A stretch of DNA of 11,491 nucleotides from Labilibaculum sp032125735 (GCA_032125735.1 JAQBBZ010000102.1:1-11491), one strand, 5' to 3'; counted from the stretch's first letter, positions 1 to 5,539 are shown. Program-made: numbers and translations. Notes: generated by a model not told the origin, from the sequence alone.

Positions 1-1
1 T

Positions 2-577
2 GCTAAAGTTGTTACTGTTTCTGGTCCTGATGGATACATATACGATAAAGAAGGATTAAATGCTGAGAAGATCGATTACTTATTGGATCTTCGTGCTTCG
101 AACAACGATGTTGTTGCTCCTTATGCAGAAAAATTTGGCGCAGAATTTTTCCCAGGTAAAAAACCTTGGGCCGCTAAAGTGGATCTTGCATTCCCATGTG
201 CTATTCAAAACGAATTGAATCTGGAAGATGCCAAATTATTGGTTGCAAACGGATGTAAATATGTGGTTGAAACTTCAAACATGGGTTGTACTGCTGAGGC
301 TTGTAACTATCTTGTAGTTAATGCTTCTTTTGCTCCTGGCAAAGCAGCAAATGCTGGTGGTGTTGCTGTTTCTGGATTAGAAATGTCACAGAACTCTATG
401 CGTTTCAATTGGTCTACTGAAGAGGTAGATGAAAAATTGGGTCGTATCATGAAAGATATTCATGACACTTGTGTTAAATTCGGTACTGAGAAGGGACACA
501 TCAACTATATTAAGGGTGCTAACATCGGCGGTTTCGTAAAAGTTGCTGAAGCTATGCTAGCTCAAGGTTGTGTATAA
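2..577 (+). CDS. gdhA: NADP-type glutamate dehydrogenase, C-terminal part (5' end outside window)
   Basis: The open frame runs from the window edge (codons start at base 2) to TAA at 575-577, giving 191 residues of an enzyme usually about 445 long. It converts 2-oxoglutarate and ammonium to glutamate with NAD(P)H in the cytoplasm. The fragment covers most of the nucleotide-binding domain and the C-terminal helices. Visible family landmarks are the PCAIQNEL segment, the glycine-rich block ANAGGVAVSGLEMSQNS, and the ending GANIGGFVKVAEAMLAQG, which closely resembles the end of E. coli GdhA. The segment ETSNMGCT stands where many homologues have EGANMP, so this is a subfamily variant. An ATG-like start is not expected inside the window. 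Cofactor preference (NADP or NAD) cannot be decided from this part. A strong terminator follows 23 bases after the stop. The family assignment is secure. Confidence 0.95.
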   Translation, partial: AKVVTVSGPDGYIYDKEGLNAEKIDYLLDLRASNNDVVAPYAEKFGAEFFPGKKPWAAKVDLAFPCAIQNELNLEDAKLLVANGCKYVVETSNMGCTAEACNYLVVNASFAPGKAANAGGVAVSGLEMSQNSMRFNWSTEEVDEKLGRIMKDIHDTCVKFGTEKGHINYIKGANIGGFVKVAEAMLAQGCV

Positions 578-600
578 AAATTATATTGCCTAATATATGA

Positions 601-625
601 AAAGCCGGCTTTGCCGGCTTTTTTT
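601..625 (+). terminator. Rho-independent terminator of the glutamate dehydrogenase gene
   Basis: A perfect 9-bp stem (AAAGCCGGC at 601-609 with GCCGGCTTT at 613-621) encloses a 3-base TTT loop and runs into a T tract ending at 625. The four-A run at 600-603 could make it work weakly on the other strand as well. It separates glutamate dehydrogenase transcription from the downstream promoter at 650-681. Confidence 0.9.
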
Positions 626-649
626 AATTGAACATTTGCTCATTATTAA

Positions 650-681
650 TTTGGCAAGTATTTACTGTTTATATATGTTTG
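650..681 (+). promoter_or_regulatory. Bacteroidetes-type promoter for tatD-ansA
   Basis: TTTG at 650-653 (-33 element) is followed after 20 bases by TATGTTTG at 674-681, an exact match to the TAnnTTTG -7 consensus of Bacteroidetes primary sigma factors. Transcription should begin around 685-690, just before the ATG at 699. This leaves only a very short leader and argues against any start codon upstream of 699. Confidence 0.7.
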
Positions 682-698
682 CAGAAAAGCAGAGAATT

Positions 699-1469
699 AT
701 GAAATTGATTGATACTCATTCCCATATATATTCAGATGAATTTAAAGATGACATTGACGAAATCATCTCAAATTGTAAAGATGTGAGTATTCAAAAAATT
801 CTTCTCCCAAATATTGATTCAAAATCTATTCCGAAAATGAATCGTTTAGTGCAGGCTTTTCCTGATCTGTGTGTGCCCATGATGGGGCTTCATCCTACGT
901 CAGTTAAAGAAAACTACAAGGAGGAATTGGAAAATTGTAAAGCATGGCTTGCAAAAGGCAAGTATTGTGCTGTTGGAGAAATTGGAATTGATTTGTATTG
1001 GGACAAAACTTTTATAAAGGAACAGCAGATTGTTTTTGATACCCAAATTAATTGGGCCCTTGAAAAAGAGCTGCCAATCGTGATTCATGCCAGAGATTCT
1101 TTTCATGAGATTTTCGAAATATTAGAAACTTATCGGAACAGTAATTTAAAAGGTGTATTTCATAGTTTTACCGGAAATATCAAACAGGCTCATAAAGCAA
1201 TCGACCTGGGATTTCTTTTAGGAATTAATGGCATTGTGACATTTAAGAATGCCGGACTCGATAAAACAATCGAAACTGTAAGTTTGGATAATTTAGTTTT
1301 AGAGACAGATGCTCCGTATTTAGCACCTGTACCAAAGCGTGGGAAAAGAAACGAAAGTTCTTATTTAATTCATATTGCCAATAAGTTATCGGAAATCTAT
1401 CAGGTGAGTTTAGATGAGGTTGCTGAAATAACCAGTGCTAACGCTGAAAGATTATTTAACATTAATTGA
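699..1469 (+). CDS. tatD: TatD family metal-dependent hydrolase (DNase)
   Basis: A 256-residue TIM-barrel metallohydrolase, the normal length for TatD proteins. TatD-family members act as metal-dependent 3'-5' exonucleases/DNases in the cytoplasm; the native substrate here is unknown. The metal-site residues can be read in order: HxH at H7 and H9 (DTHSH), E94 (GEIGID), H130 (VIHARD), H155 (FHSFTG) and D204 (LETDAPYLAP). The ATG at 699 is chosen because the family begins directly with the [MK]xIDTHxH strand. An in-frame extension to a TTG at 597 would lie across the terminator and upstream of the promoter. The stop is TGA immediately followed by TAA. An asparaginase gene starts 11 bases after the stop, so the two are probably cotranscribed. 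Several TatD paralogues exist in bacteria (YcfH, YjjV, TatD), and which one this matches is not resolved here. Confidence 0.93.
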   Translation: MKLIDTHSHIYSDEFKDDIDEIISNCKDVSIQKILLPNIDSKSIPKMNRLVQAFPDLCVPMMGLHPTSVKENYKEELENCKAWLAKGKYCAVGEIGIDLYWDKTFIKEQQIVFDTQINWALEKELPIVIHARDSFHEIFEILETYRNSNLKGVFHSFTGNIKQAHKAIDLGFLLGINGIVTFKNAGLDKTIETVSLDNLVLETDAPYLAPVPKRGKRNESSYLIHIANKLSEIYQVSLDEVAEITSANAERLFNIN

Positions 1470-1480
1470 TAAGATATAGA

Positions 1481-2515
1481 ATGGAACAGAAGCAAACTTC
1501 TATTTTAATAATATATACAGGTGGAACAATCGGTATGGTGAACGATCCAGAAACAGGTTCGCTAAAGCCATTTGATTTTGATCATATCTTAAAACAGGTT
1601 CCAGAATTGAAGGAGTTTGGATTCAATTTGGAATCGATAGCTTTTGATCCACTAATCGACTCTTCAAATTTAAACCCGGAGGTGTGGATAAAAATCGCTG
1701 AAATAATAAAGGAAAATTACAAGAAATTTGAAGGCTTTGTGGTGTTGCATGGAACAGATACAATGTCCTATAGTGCGTCGGCCTTAAGTTTCATGTTAGA
1801 TAATTTGCAGAAACCAGTTATTCTAACCGGATCTCAATTGCCAATTGGTACTTTACGGACAGATGGAAAGGAGAATCTGATTACTGCAATTGAAATTGCT
1901 GCAGCCTATCAAAACGGACAAGCTATGGTGCCTGAAGTTTGTGTAGTATTCGAGAATAAGCTTTTCAGGGGAAACCGAACCACAAAGCACAACGCAGAAC
2001 ATTTTAACGCATTCCATTCATACAATTACCCCGATTTGGCATCGATTGGAATCCATATCAATTATAATTATTCCGCAATTCATTACCCCAGCAAACCTGG
2101 TGATTTAGAAATATCAACAGCCTTGGATCAGAATATTGCTATTTTAAAGATATTTCCAGGTATAAATAAAACCGTGGTTGATTCAATTCTAAATTGCAAG
2201 GGATTGAAGGCTGTAATAATGGAAACATATGGAGCAGGAAATGCACCAACAGATAAGTGGTTTATTGATTCTATAAAAGCTGCAATTGAAAATGGGATAA
2301 TAGTATATAATATTACCCAATGTGCCGCAGGTAGTGTTGAAATGGGCTTGTATGAAACTAGTATTGAGCTATTACGTGCTGGTGTTGTTAGCGGTCGGGA
2401 TATAACTACCGAGGCCGCTGTTACCAAACTTATGTATGTGCTTGGTAAAAATCTAAATACTGAACAAATTAAATTCCTTTTAAATAAATCCTTGAAAGGT
2501 GAATTAAGCCAATAG
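1481..2515 (+). CDS. ansA: Type I (cytoplasmic) L-asparaginase
   Basis: A 344-residue protein with no signal peptide, the size of bacterial type I asparaginases. It hydrolyses asparagine to aspartate and ammonium. Both catalytic threonine motifs are present: YTGGTIGM at residues 12-19 (nucleophile T16) and HGTDTM at 90-95 (T92-D93). The type I signature RGNRTTK follows at 163-169, where K169 matches the family's catalytic lysine. ATG at 1481 is preferred because it leaves about a dozen residues before the TGGT motif, as in E. coli AnsA. A TTG at 1466 would add five residues and overlap the tatD stop. The gene lies 11 bases after tatD and appears to share its promoter. No clear hairpin terminator follows; only T-rich DNA is seen at 2516-2540. 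Together with the glutamate dehydrogenase upstream it gives this stretch a nitrogen-metabolism flavour, though that could be coincidence. Confidence 0.95.
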   Translation: MEQKQTSILIIYTGGTIGMVNDPETGSLKPFDFDHILKQVPELKEFGFNLESIAFDPLIDSSNLNPEVWIKIAEIIKENYKKFEGFVVLHGTDTMSYSASALSFMLDNLQKPVILTGSQLPIGTLRTDGKENLITAIEIAAAYQNGQAMVPEVCVVFENKLFRGNRTTKHNAEHFNAFHSYNYPDLASIGIHINYNYSAIHYPSKPGDLEISTALDQNIAILKIFPGINKTVVDSILNCKGLKAVIMETYGAGNAPTDKWFIDSIKAAIENGIIVYNITQCAAGSVEMGLYETSIELLRAGVVSGRDITTEAAVTKLMYVLGKNLNTEQIKFLLNKSLKGELSQ

Positions 2516-2568
2516 TTTATTTGTTTTTCACATTTTTTTTGTAATTTGGTGCACTGTTTGGTGCCTCC

Positions 2569-2601
2569 TGTATTACATAACTTTAAAATCATGTATTACA
2601 T
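2569..2601. promoter_or_regulatory. Pair of palindromic operator-like sites upstream of the exbB operon
   Basis: TGTATTACAT occurs twice, at 2569-2578 and 2592-2601. The core TGTA-T-TACA is a perfect inverted repeat around a single central T. The second copy extends to the 11-bp palindrome ATGTATTACAT at 2591-2601. The centres (2573 and 2596) are 23 bp apart, close to two helical turns, so two dimers could sit on nearly the same face. The sites lie about 95-125 bp upstream of the predicted exbB transcription start, a position more typical of an activator or a distal repressor site. The binding protein is unknown. Confidence 0.4.
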
Positions 2602-2658
2602 GAAAACAGGTATAGAAAGGCTTTGTTTATTTAAAACAATATTTAACTAAGTAATTAG

Positions 2659-2689
2659 TTGATTTATAGATCGCAATCGTTTAATTTTG
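2659..2689 (+). promoter_or_regulatory. Bacteroidetes-type promoter for the exbB operon
   Basis: TTG at 2659-2661 is followed after 20 bases by TAATTTTG at 2682-2689, an exact TAnnTTTG match. The start point should be near 2693-2698, giving a leader of about 35 bases before the ATG at 2730. The rest of the 214-bp gap after ansA is AT-rich. It also holds a direct repeat of TTTGGTGC (2545-2552 and 2557-2564). Confidence 0.65.
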
Positions 2690-2729
2690 TAAAAAATAAT
2701 TTCGTTAATTAAAATTTGAAAAACAGACT

Positions 2730-3536
2730 ATGAAAAAGTTATTTGCATTTATAGCAGTTATCGGGATGCTAAGCTTAGGAGCGTCAACAAACGTATTTGC
2801 TCAGGATGAGACAGCAGAACAAGCTACCGAAACAACTCAGGTTGCTGAAAAAGTTGCTGAAAAAGCTACTCCAGTAATGGAAGAAGAAGTTATTGAAAGT
2901 ACTTCTTTTCACCAAGTTGTGAAAAAGCAATTTATTCAAGGTGGTGCCATGTTTATGAGTTTTGTATTGTTAACACTTATTTTAGGTTTGGCTCTTTCTA
3001 TCGAAAGAATCATTTACTTGAATATGTCAACAACTAATACTAAGAAATTGTTCGCTAATCTTGAAGATGCATTGAACAACGGTGGTGTTGAGGCAGCTAA
3101 AGAAGTTTGTAGAAACACTCGTGGTCCTATTGCCAGTATTTTCTACCAAGGTCTTGATCGTATTGATGAAGGTGTTGAGGTAGTTGAGAAATCAGTTATT
3201 GCTTACGGTTCTGTTCAAATGGGTCTTTTAGAAAAAGGTCTTTCTTGGATTGGTTTGATGATTGGTCTTGCTCCTATGTTAGGATTTATGGGAACTGTAA
3301 TTGGTATGATCGACGCTTTCGATTCTATTCAGTCTATGGGTACTATTTCTCCAGCAGCTGTAGCAGGTGGTATTAAAGTTGCTTTGATTACTACAGTATC
3401 TGGTTTGATCGTTGCGATGATCCTACAGGTATTCTACAACTACTGTACTTCTAAAATTGACAGTATTGTAAACAACATGGAAGATGCCTCTATCACTCTT
3501 CTTGATATCTTAGTAAAACACAACTTGAAAAAATAA
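2730..3536 (+). CDS. exbB: MotA/TolQ/ExbB proton channel family protein
   Basis: A 268-residue inner-membrane protein of the ExbB/TolQ family. With ExbD it forms the proton-driven motor that energises TonB- or TolA-like partners. Residues 1-24 look like a cleavable signal peptide (KK, hydrophobic stretch, NVFA|QD). An acidic, Glu/Ala/Thr-rich linker to about residue 57 follows, including a tandem VAEK repeat encoded by a perfect 12-base duplication at 2841-2864. Three transmembrane segments are seen at about 72-91, 171-193 and 212-236. The family core includes GFMGTVIGM (185-193) and the last helix GGIKVALITTVSGLIVAM (213-230) with its conserved threonines. The N-terminal signal plus linker is an addition relative to E. 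coli ExbB but is familiar from Bacteroidetes. It is first in an operon with a small membrane protein and two exbD genes. Whether it serves TonB, Tol or gliding-type functions cannot be told from sequence alone. Confidence 0.93.
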   Translation: MKKLFAFIAVIGMLSLGASTNVFAQDETAEQATETTQVAEKVAEKATPVMEEEVIESTSFHQVVKKQFIQGGAMFMSFVLLTLILGLALSIERIIYLNMSTTNTKKLFANLEDALNNGGVEAAKEVCRNTRGPIASIFYQGLDRIDEGVEVVEKSVIAYGSVQMGLLEKGLSWIGLMIGLAPMLGFMGTVIGMIDAFDSIQSMGTISPAAVAGGIKVALITTVSGLIVAMILQVFYNYCTSKIDSIVNNMEDASITLLDILVKHNLKK

Positions 3537-3545
3537 TTGTAGACT

Positions 3546-3995
3546 ATGTCAAATACATTGAGTAAATATTTAAATATTCTCACCTATGTAATGATTGGTC
3601 TAACAGCAATTTTTGTTGCCATGTTTTACTTAGGTGGAGATCTACCAAATCAGCCATATCAGACTCCAGTTTATACTGATATTTTGATACAATGGGCAAA
3701 AGCATTATTCATTGTTTGTGCTGGATTGTCTTTAGTTTTTCCTGTCATGCAGTTAATATCTAACCCTAAGGGTGCTGTTAAAGGTGTGGCTGGATTAGTT
3801 GGCTTAGGGTTAATTATCCTTATTGCGTATTCATTATCAGATGGAACTCTTTTAGATCTTCCAGGTTATACTGGTTTTGATAACACTCCAGGATCCTTGC
3901 AATTTGCTGATACTGTACTTTATACCATGTATATTTTGGGTGTTGGAACAGTTGTTGCTATAGTTGTAACCGAAGTATTAAGGAAATTACGTTAA
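3546..3995 (+). CDS. Small four-helix membrane protein of the exb operon, function unknown
   Basis: A 149-residue protein that I do not recognise beyond its place between exbB and exbD. It has four likely transmembrane helices at about residues 11-30, 46-71, 79-97 and 121-144. Two presumably exposed loops are rich in Pro, Gly and Asp (31-45 and 98-120), and the protein ends in a short basic tail (RKLR). By the positive-inside rule both ends should be cytoplasmic, with the two longer loops in the periplasm. No catalytic motif or cofactor site is apparent. It begins 9 bases after the exbB stop and uses no Shine-Dalgarno sequence. The tight spacing suggests it is made together with the ExbB/ExbD motor and may be an accessory or stabilising subunit; that is inference from context only. 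Confidence 0.85.
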   Translation: MSNTLSKYLNILTYVMIGLTAIFVAMFYLGGDLPNQPYQTPVYTDILIQWAKALFIVCAGLSLVFPVMQLISNPKGAVKGVAGLVGLGLIILIAYSLSDGTLLDLPGYTGFDNTPGSLQFADTVLYTMYILGVGTVVAIVVTEVLRKLR

Positions 3996-4001
3996 GTAAA
4001 T

Positions 4002-4024
4002 GATTCGGATTTTTAATTCGAATC
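4002..4024 (+). other. Intergenic hairpin between the small membrane protein and the first exbD
   Basis: GATTCG at 4002-4007 pairs with CGAATC at 4019-4024. Three further pairs (one G-T) close a five-base loop at 4011-4015. There is no T tract after it, so it is not a standard terminator. It lies in the 53-base gap before the ATG at 4049 and could act in mRNA processing or differential stability. Confidence 0.35.
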
Positions 4025-4255
4025 GATATAACTTTAGATTATAATATTATGGCAAGAAAAAAAACACCAGAGATTAATTCGAGTTCGATGGCCGATATTG
4101 CATTCTTGTTGTTAATTTTCTTCTTGGTTTCAACTACTATGGATATTGATACAGGTATCTATAAAAAGTTACCTCCAATTCCAGAGGAAGAGGAAAACGC
4201 ACCAAAGGTTAAACAACGTAATGTTTTGGCTATTTTGGTTAACCGCAACGATGAC

Positions 4256-4258
4256 TGA
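4256..4258 (+). other. Premature in-frame TGA within exbD
   Basis: The local codons are GAT GAC TGA TTG GTT AAT, translating as D-D-stop-L-V-N. The following base is T, which is not the classic leaky TGA-C context. I see no convincing stem-loop just downstream of the kind that bacterial selenocysteine insertion needs. Trp codons elsewhere in the window are TGG and other long genes contain no in-frame TGA, so the genetic code is standard. Confidence 0.8.
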
Positions 4259-4608
4259 TTGGTTAATGGAGAGGTTCTTGATGTTTCGCAATTGCGTGAG
4301 AAAACAAAAGAATTTATCTTGAACCCGTTAAATATTGAAACTTTACCTGAGAAAAAACTGACTGCAATTCCATTTTTTGGAGAAGTACCGGTTTCTAAAG
4401 GACTAGTTTCATTGCAAAATGACCGCGGAACTAGTTACGCCATGTACATTAAAGTACAGGACGAACTTGCTGCAGCTTCTCGTGAATTAAAAGATGAGAA
4501 GGCAATGCAAAAGTGGAACAAGAAATATGACGATTTGAACGAAGAGCAGCAGAACGCTGTAAGAGATTTCGTTCCTATGCAGATTTCTGAAGCGGAACCT
4601 AAAAATAT

Positions 4609-4615
4609 AGGAGGG
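4609..4615 (+). promoter_or_regulatory. Strong Shine-Dalgarno sequence for the second exbD
   Basis: AGGAGGG lies 8 bases before the ATG at 4624, inside the last codons of the interrupted exbD. Most starts in this window have no such sequence. It would let ribosomes load directly on the second exbD even when translation of the first stops early at 4256. Confidence 0.6.
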
Positions 4616-4623
4616 AAAAAGTA

Positions 4624-5091
4624 ATGGGAAAATTTAAAAAAGAAGGTTCTAAAGAACTTCCACAAATTTCGACAGCATCTCTTCCTGATATCGTATTCAT
4701 GCTTTTGTTTTTCTTCATGGTTAGTACAACTATGCGTGAAGTTGAGTTGAATGTTGATGTTATGGTTCCAAGTGCTAATGAAATCATTAAATTGGAAAAA
4801 AAGGATCTTGTAAGTAACATCTATGTAGGTGTTCCAATGCGAAAGTTTGCAAAAACTATCGGTACAGAGCCTAGAATTCAATTGAACGATCAGTTTTCTA
4901 CTGTTGATGATATTCAAGCTTTTATTTCTACGGAGAGAGAAGCAAGAAAAGAGGAGTTGCGAAACAAGTTGACTACTTCACTTAAGGTTGATCAATATAC
5001 CAAGATGGGTATTATTATCGATATTAAGCAGGAGCTTAGAAAAGCTAGTGCGTTAAAACTGAACTATTCTACAAGGGAAGCAGCGAAATAA
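4624..5091 (+). CDS. exbD: ExbD/TolR biopolymer transport protein (second copy)
   Basis: A 155-residue ExbD-family protein of normal length: a short basic cytoplasmic N terminus, one transmembrane helix at about residues 20-37 (LPDIVFMLLFFFMVSTTM), and a periplasmic domain. D22 in the helix matches the essential proton-carrying aspartate of ExbD/TolR. In the family such subunits form a dimer inside the ExbB pentamer. The start overlaps the preceding stop by one base (TAATG) and has a strong Shine-Dalgarno sequence. It differs considerably from the first ExbD outside the helix, for example in having a charged region at about 125-145. It is therefore a distinct paralogue and not a fresh duplicate, and the two may form a mixed pair or serve different partners. 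A terminator follows 23 bases after the stop, so no tonB belongs to this operon. Confidence 0.93.
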   Translation: MGKFKKEGSKELPQISTASLPDIVFMLLFFFMVSTTMREVELNVDVMVPSANEIIKLEKKDLVSNIYVGVPMRKFAKTIGTEPRIQLNDQFSTVDDIQAFISTEREARKEELRNKLTTSLKVDQYTKMGIIIDIKQELRKASALKLNYSTREAAK

Positions 5092-5114
5092 TATTTCATG
5101 TTTATACATATTAG

Positions 5115-5148
5115 AAGAGGGTGTTCAATTTTGGACACCCTCTTTTTT
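5115..5148 (+). terminator. Rho-independent terminator of the exb operon
   Basis: AAGAGGGTGT (5115-5124) pairs with ACACCCTCTT (5135-5144). A T-G and a C-G pair extend the stem inward to a loop at 5127-5132, and T residues continue to 5148. The same hairpin, with compensatory changes, recurs at 5424-5463. Confidence 0.88.
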
Positions 5149-5220
5149 ATACAAGTATTTGGTAGTCAGTAAATAAGCTGATTGCTATTTCATTAGCCGA
5201 CAGGATTTTGAAGAGAAAGG

Positions 5221-5403
5221 GTGTCTAATTTTAAAGAGTATCATCAAGGTCAAGTAAGTATGTTTCCTGAACGACTTGATTCCTACATTCCAGAGAATTC
5301 TCCTTTTAGATTTATTAGTTCTATTGTTGACCAATTAGATATTTCTAAAACAATGTTTGGTTACAAAGCGGGAGGTTGTAAATTTGAATTCGCAATTAAA
5401 TAA
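5221..5403 (+). pseudogene. Remnant of an IS1182-type transposase (N-terminal piece)
   Basis: Sixty codons from GTG 5221 to TAA 5401-5403. Residues 2-52 read like the N terminus of IS1182-family transposases (DUF772-type region): FKEYHQGQ, a LIPEN-like segment SYIPEN, VDQLDIS, and YKAGGCK. Full-length members run to roughly 450-550 residues with a DDE catalytic domain, all of which is missing. After GGCK the similarity ends abruptly and six unrelated residues lead to the stop. A reading frame across 5384-5413 gives LNSQLNNAF then stop, which might be the original C-terminal tail joined by an internal deletion; this is speculative. An in-frame TGA at 5209-5211 leaves GTG as the only available start. 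The piece is almost certainly inactive. No convincing terminal inverted repeats or target duplication could be identified beyond the two similar hairpins on either side. Confidence 0.75.
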
Positions 5404-5423
5404 TGCTTTTTGAACTTATAAAT

Positions 5424-5464
5424 AAAAAAGAGGATGTCCTAAATTTTGGACATCCTCTTTTTTT
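5424..5464. terminator. Bidirectional terminator between the transposase remnant and tRNA-Arg
   Basis: A 16-bp perfect stem pairs AAAAAAGAGGATGTCC (5424-5439) with GGACATCCTCTTTTTT (5448-5463) around an 8-base loop. A T tract ends the plus-strand version and six A residues at 5424-5429 provide the U tract for the minus strand. On the minus strand it begins two bases after the tRNA-Arg 3' end, so it is most likely the terminator of that gene. Confidence 0.88.
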
Positions 5465-5465
5465 G

Positions 5466-5539
5466 TGACCCGTGGCGGACTCAAACCGCCGACCTTCAGA
5501 ACCGGAATCTGACGTTCTATTCAACTGAACTAACGAGCC
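5466..5539 (-). tRNA. tRNA-Arg (anticodon CCG)
   Basis: A 74-nt minus-strand cloverleaf without an encoded CCA. The acceptor stem is GGCTCGT with ACGGGTC (pairs 2-71 and 4-69 are G-U wobbles). The D stem is GTTC/GAAC, the anticodon stem TCAGA/TCTGA with loop TTCCGGT, giving anticodon CCG (codon CGG), and the T stem GGCGG/CCGCC. The discriminator base is A. The D loop reads AGTTGAATA and the T loop TTTGAGT. The usual bases would be GG at 18-19 and TTC at 54-56, so G19 is A and C56 is T. Because 19 and 56 normally pair in the tRNA elbow, the change looks compensatory (A-U for G-C). All secondary-structure stems are intact, which argues for a functional gene. A promoter-like CAAATTTA on the plus strand precedes it. 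Confidence 0.92.

Larger units (their letters stand above)
4049..4624 (+). pseudogene. exbD: ExbD/TolR biopolymer transport protein, interrupted by an in-frame TGA
   Basis: The frame from ATG 4049 to TAA 4622-4624 spans 191 codons, but codon 70 (4256-4258) is TGA. Before it are 69 residues: a cytoplasmic basic N terminus, the single transmembrane helix (about 15-30) with the conserved channel aspartate D16 in MADIAFLLLIFFLVSTT, and the start of the periplasmic domain. After it, in the same frame, 121 further residues continue the ExbD periplasmic domain (LVNGEVLDVSQLREK onward, then DRGTSYAMYIKVQDEL). No frameshift is needed to join the halves. TTA to TGA would be one substitution, and leucine would fit well before LVNGE. 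Flanking codons look under normal coding constraint, so the lesion is recent, a sequencing error, or read through. If real, the first product would be a membrane stub. A TTG at 4259 could in principle start the second part, but it would lack the membrane helix. The stop overlaps the next start (TAATG). Confidence 0.85.

Noticed and set aside
2545..2564. Direct repeat TTTGGTGC as a terminator or operator
   Set aside because: The two copies are direct and not inverted, cannot form a hairpin, and an 8-base repeat is too short to support a regulatory call alone.
2128..2592. Minus-strand open frame of 154 codons opposite ansA
   Set aside because: It is antisense to a well-supported enzyme, has no promoter or recognisable domain, and its composition looks like reverse-strand shadow translation.
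4256..4330. Selenocysteine recoding of the exbD TGA
   Set aside because: No convincing stem-loop directly downstream of the TGA, no known selenoprotein role for ExbD, and the natural residue at this site is more likely leucine.
4049..4624. Reassigned genetic code (TGA as Trp)
   Set aside because: Long genes such as leuS contain many TGG codons and no in-frame TGA, and tatD ends with TGA as expected for the standard bacterial code.
4435..4917. Minus-strand open frame of 160 codons opposite the exbD genes
   Set aside because: It is antisense to conserved ExbD coding sequence and resembles no family.
5092..5470. A complete mobile element
   Set aside because: Only an N-terminal transposase piece is present; no catalytic domain and no confirmed inverted repeats or target duplication were found.
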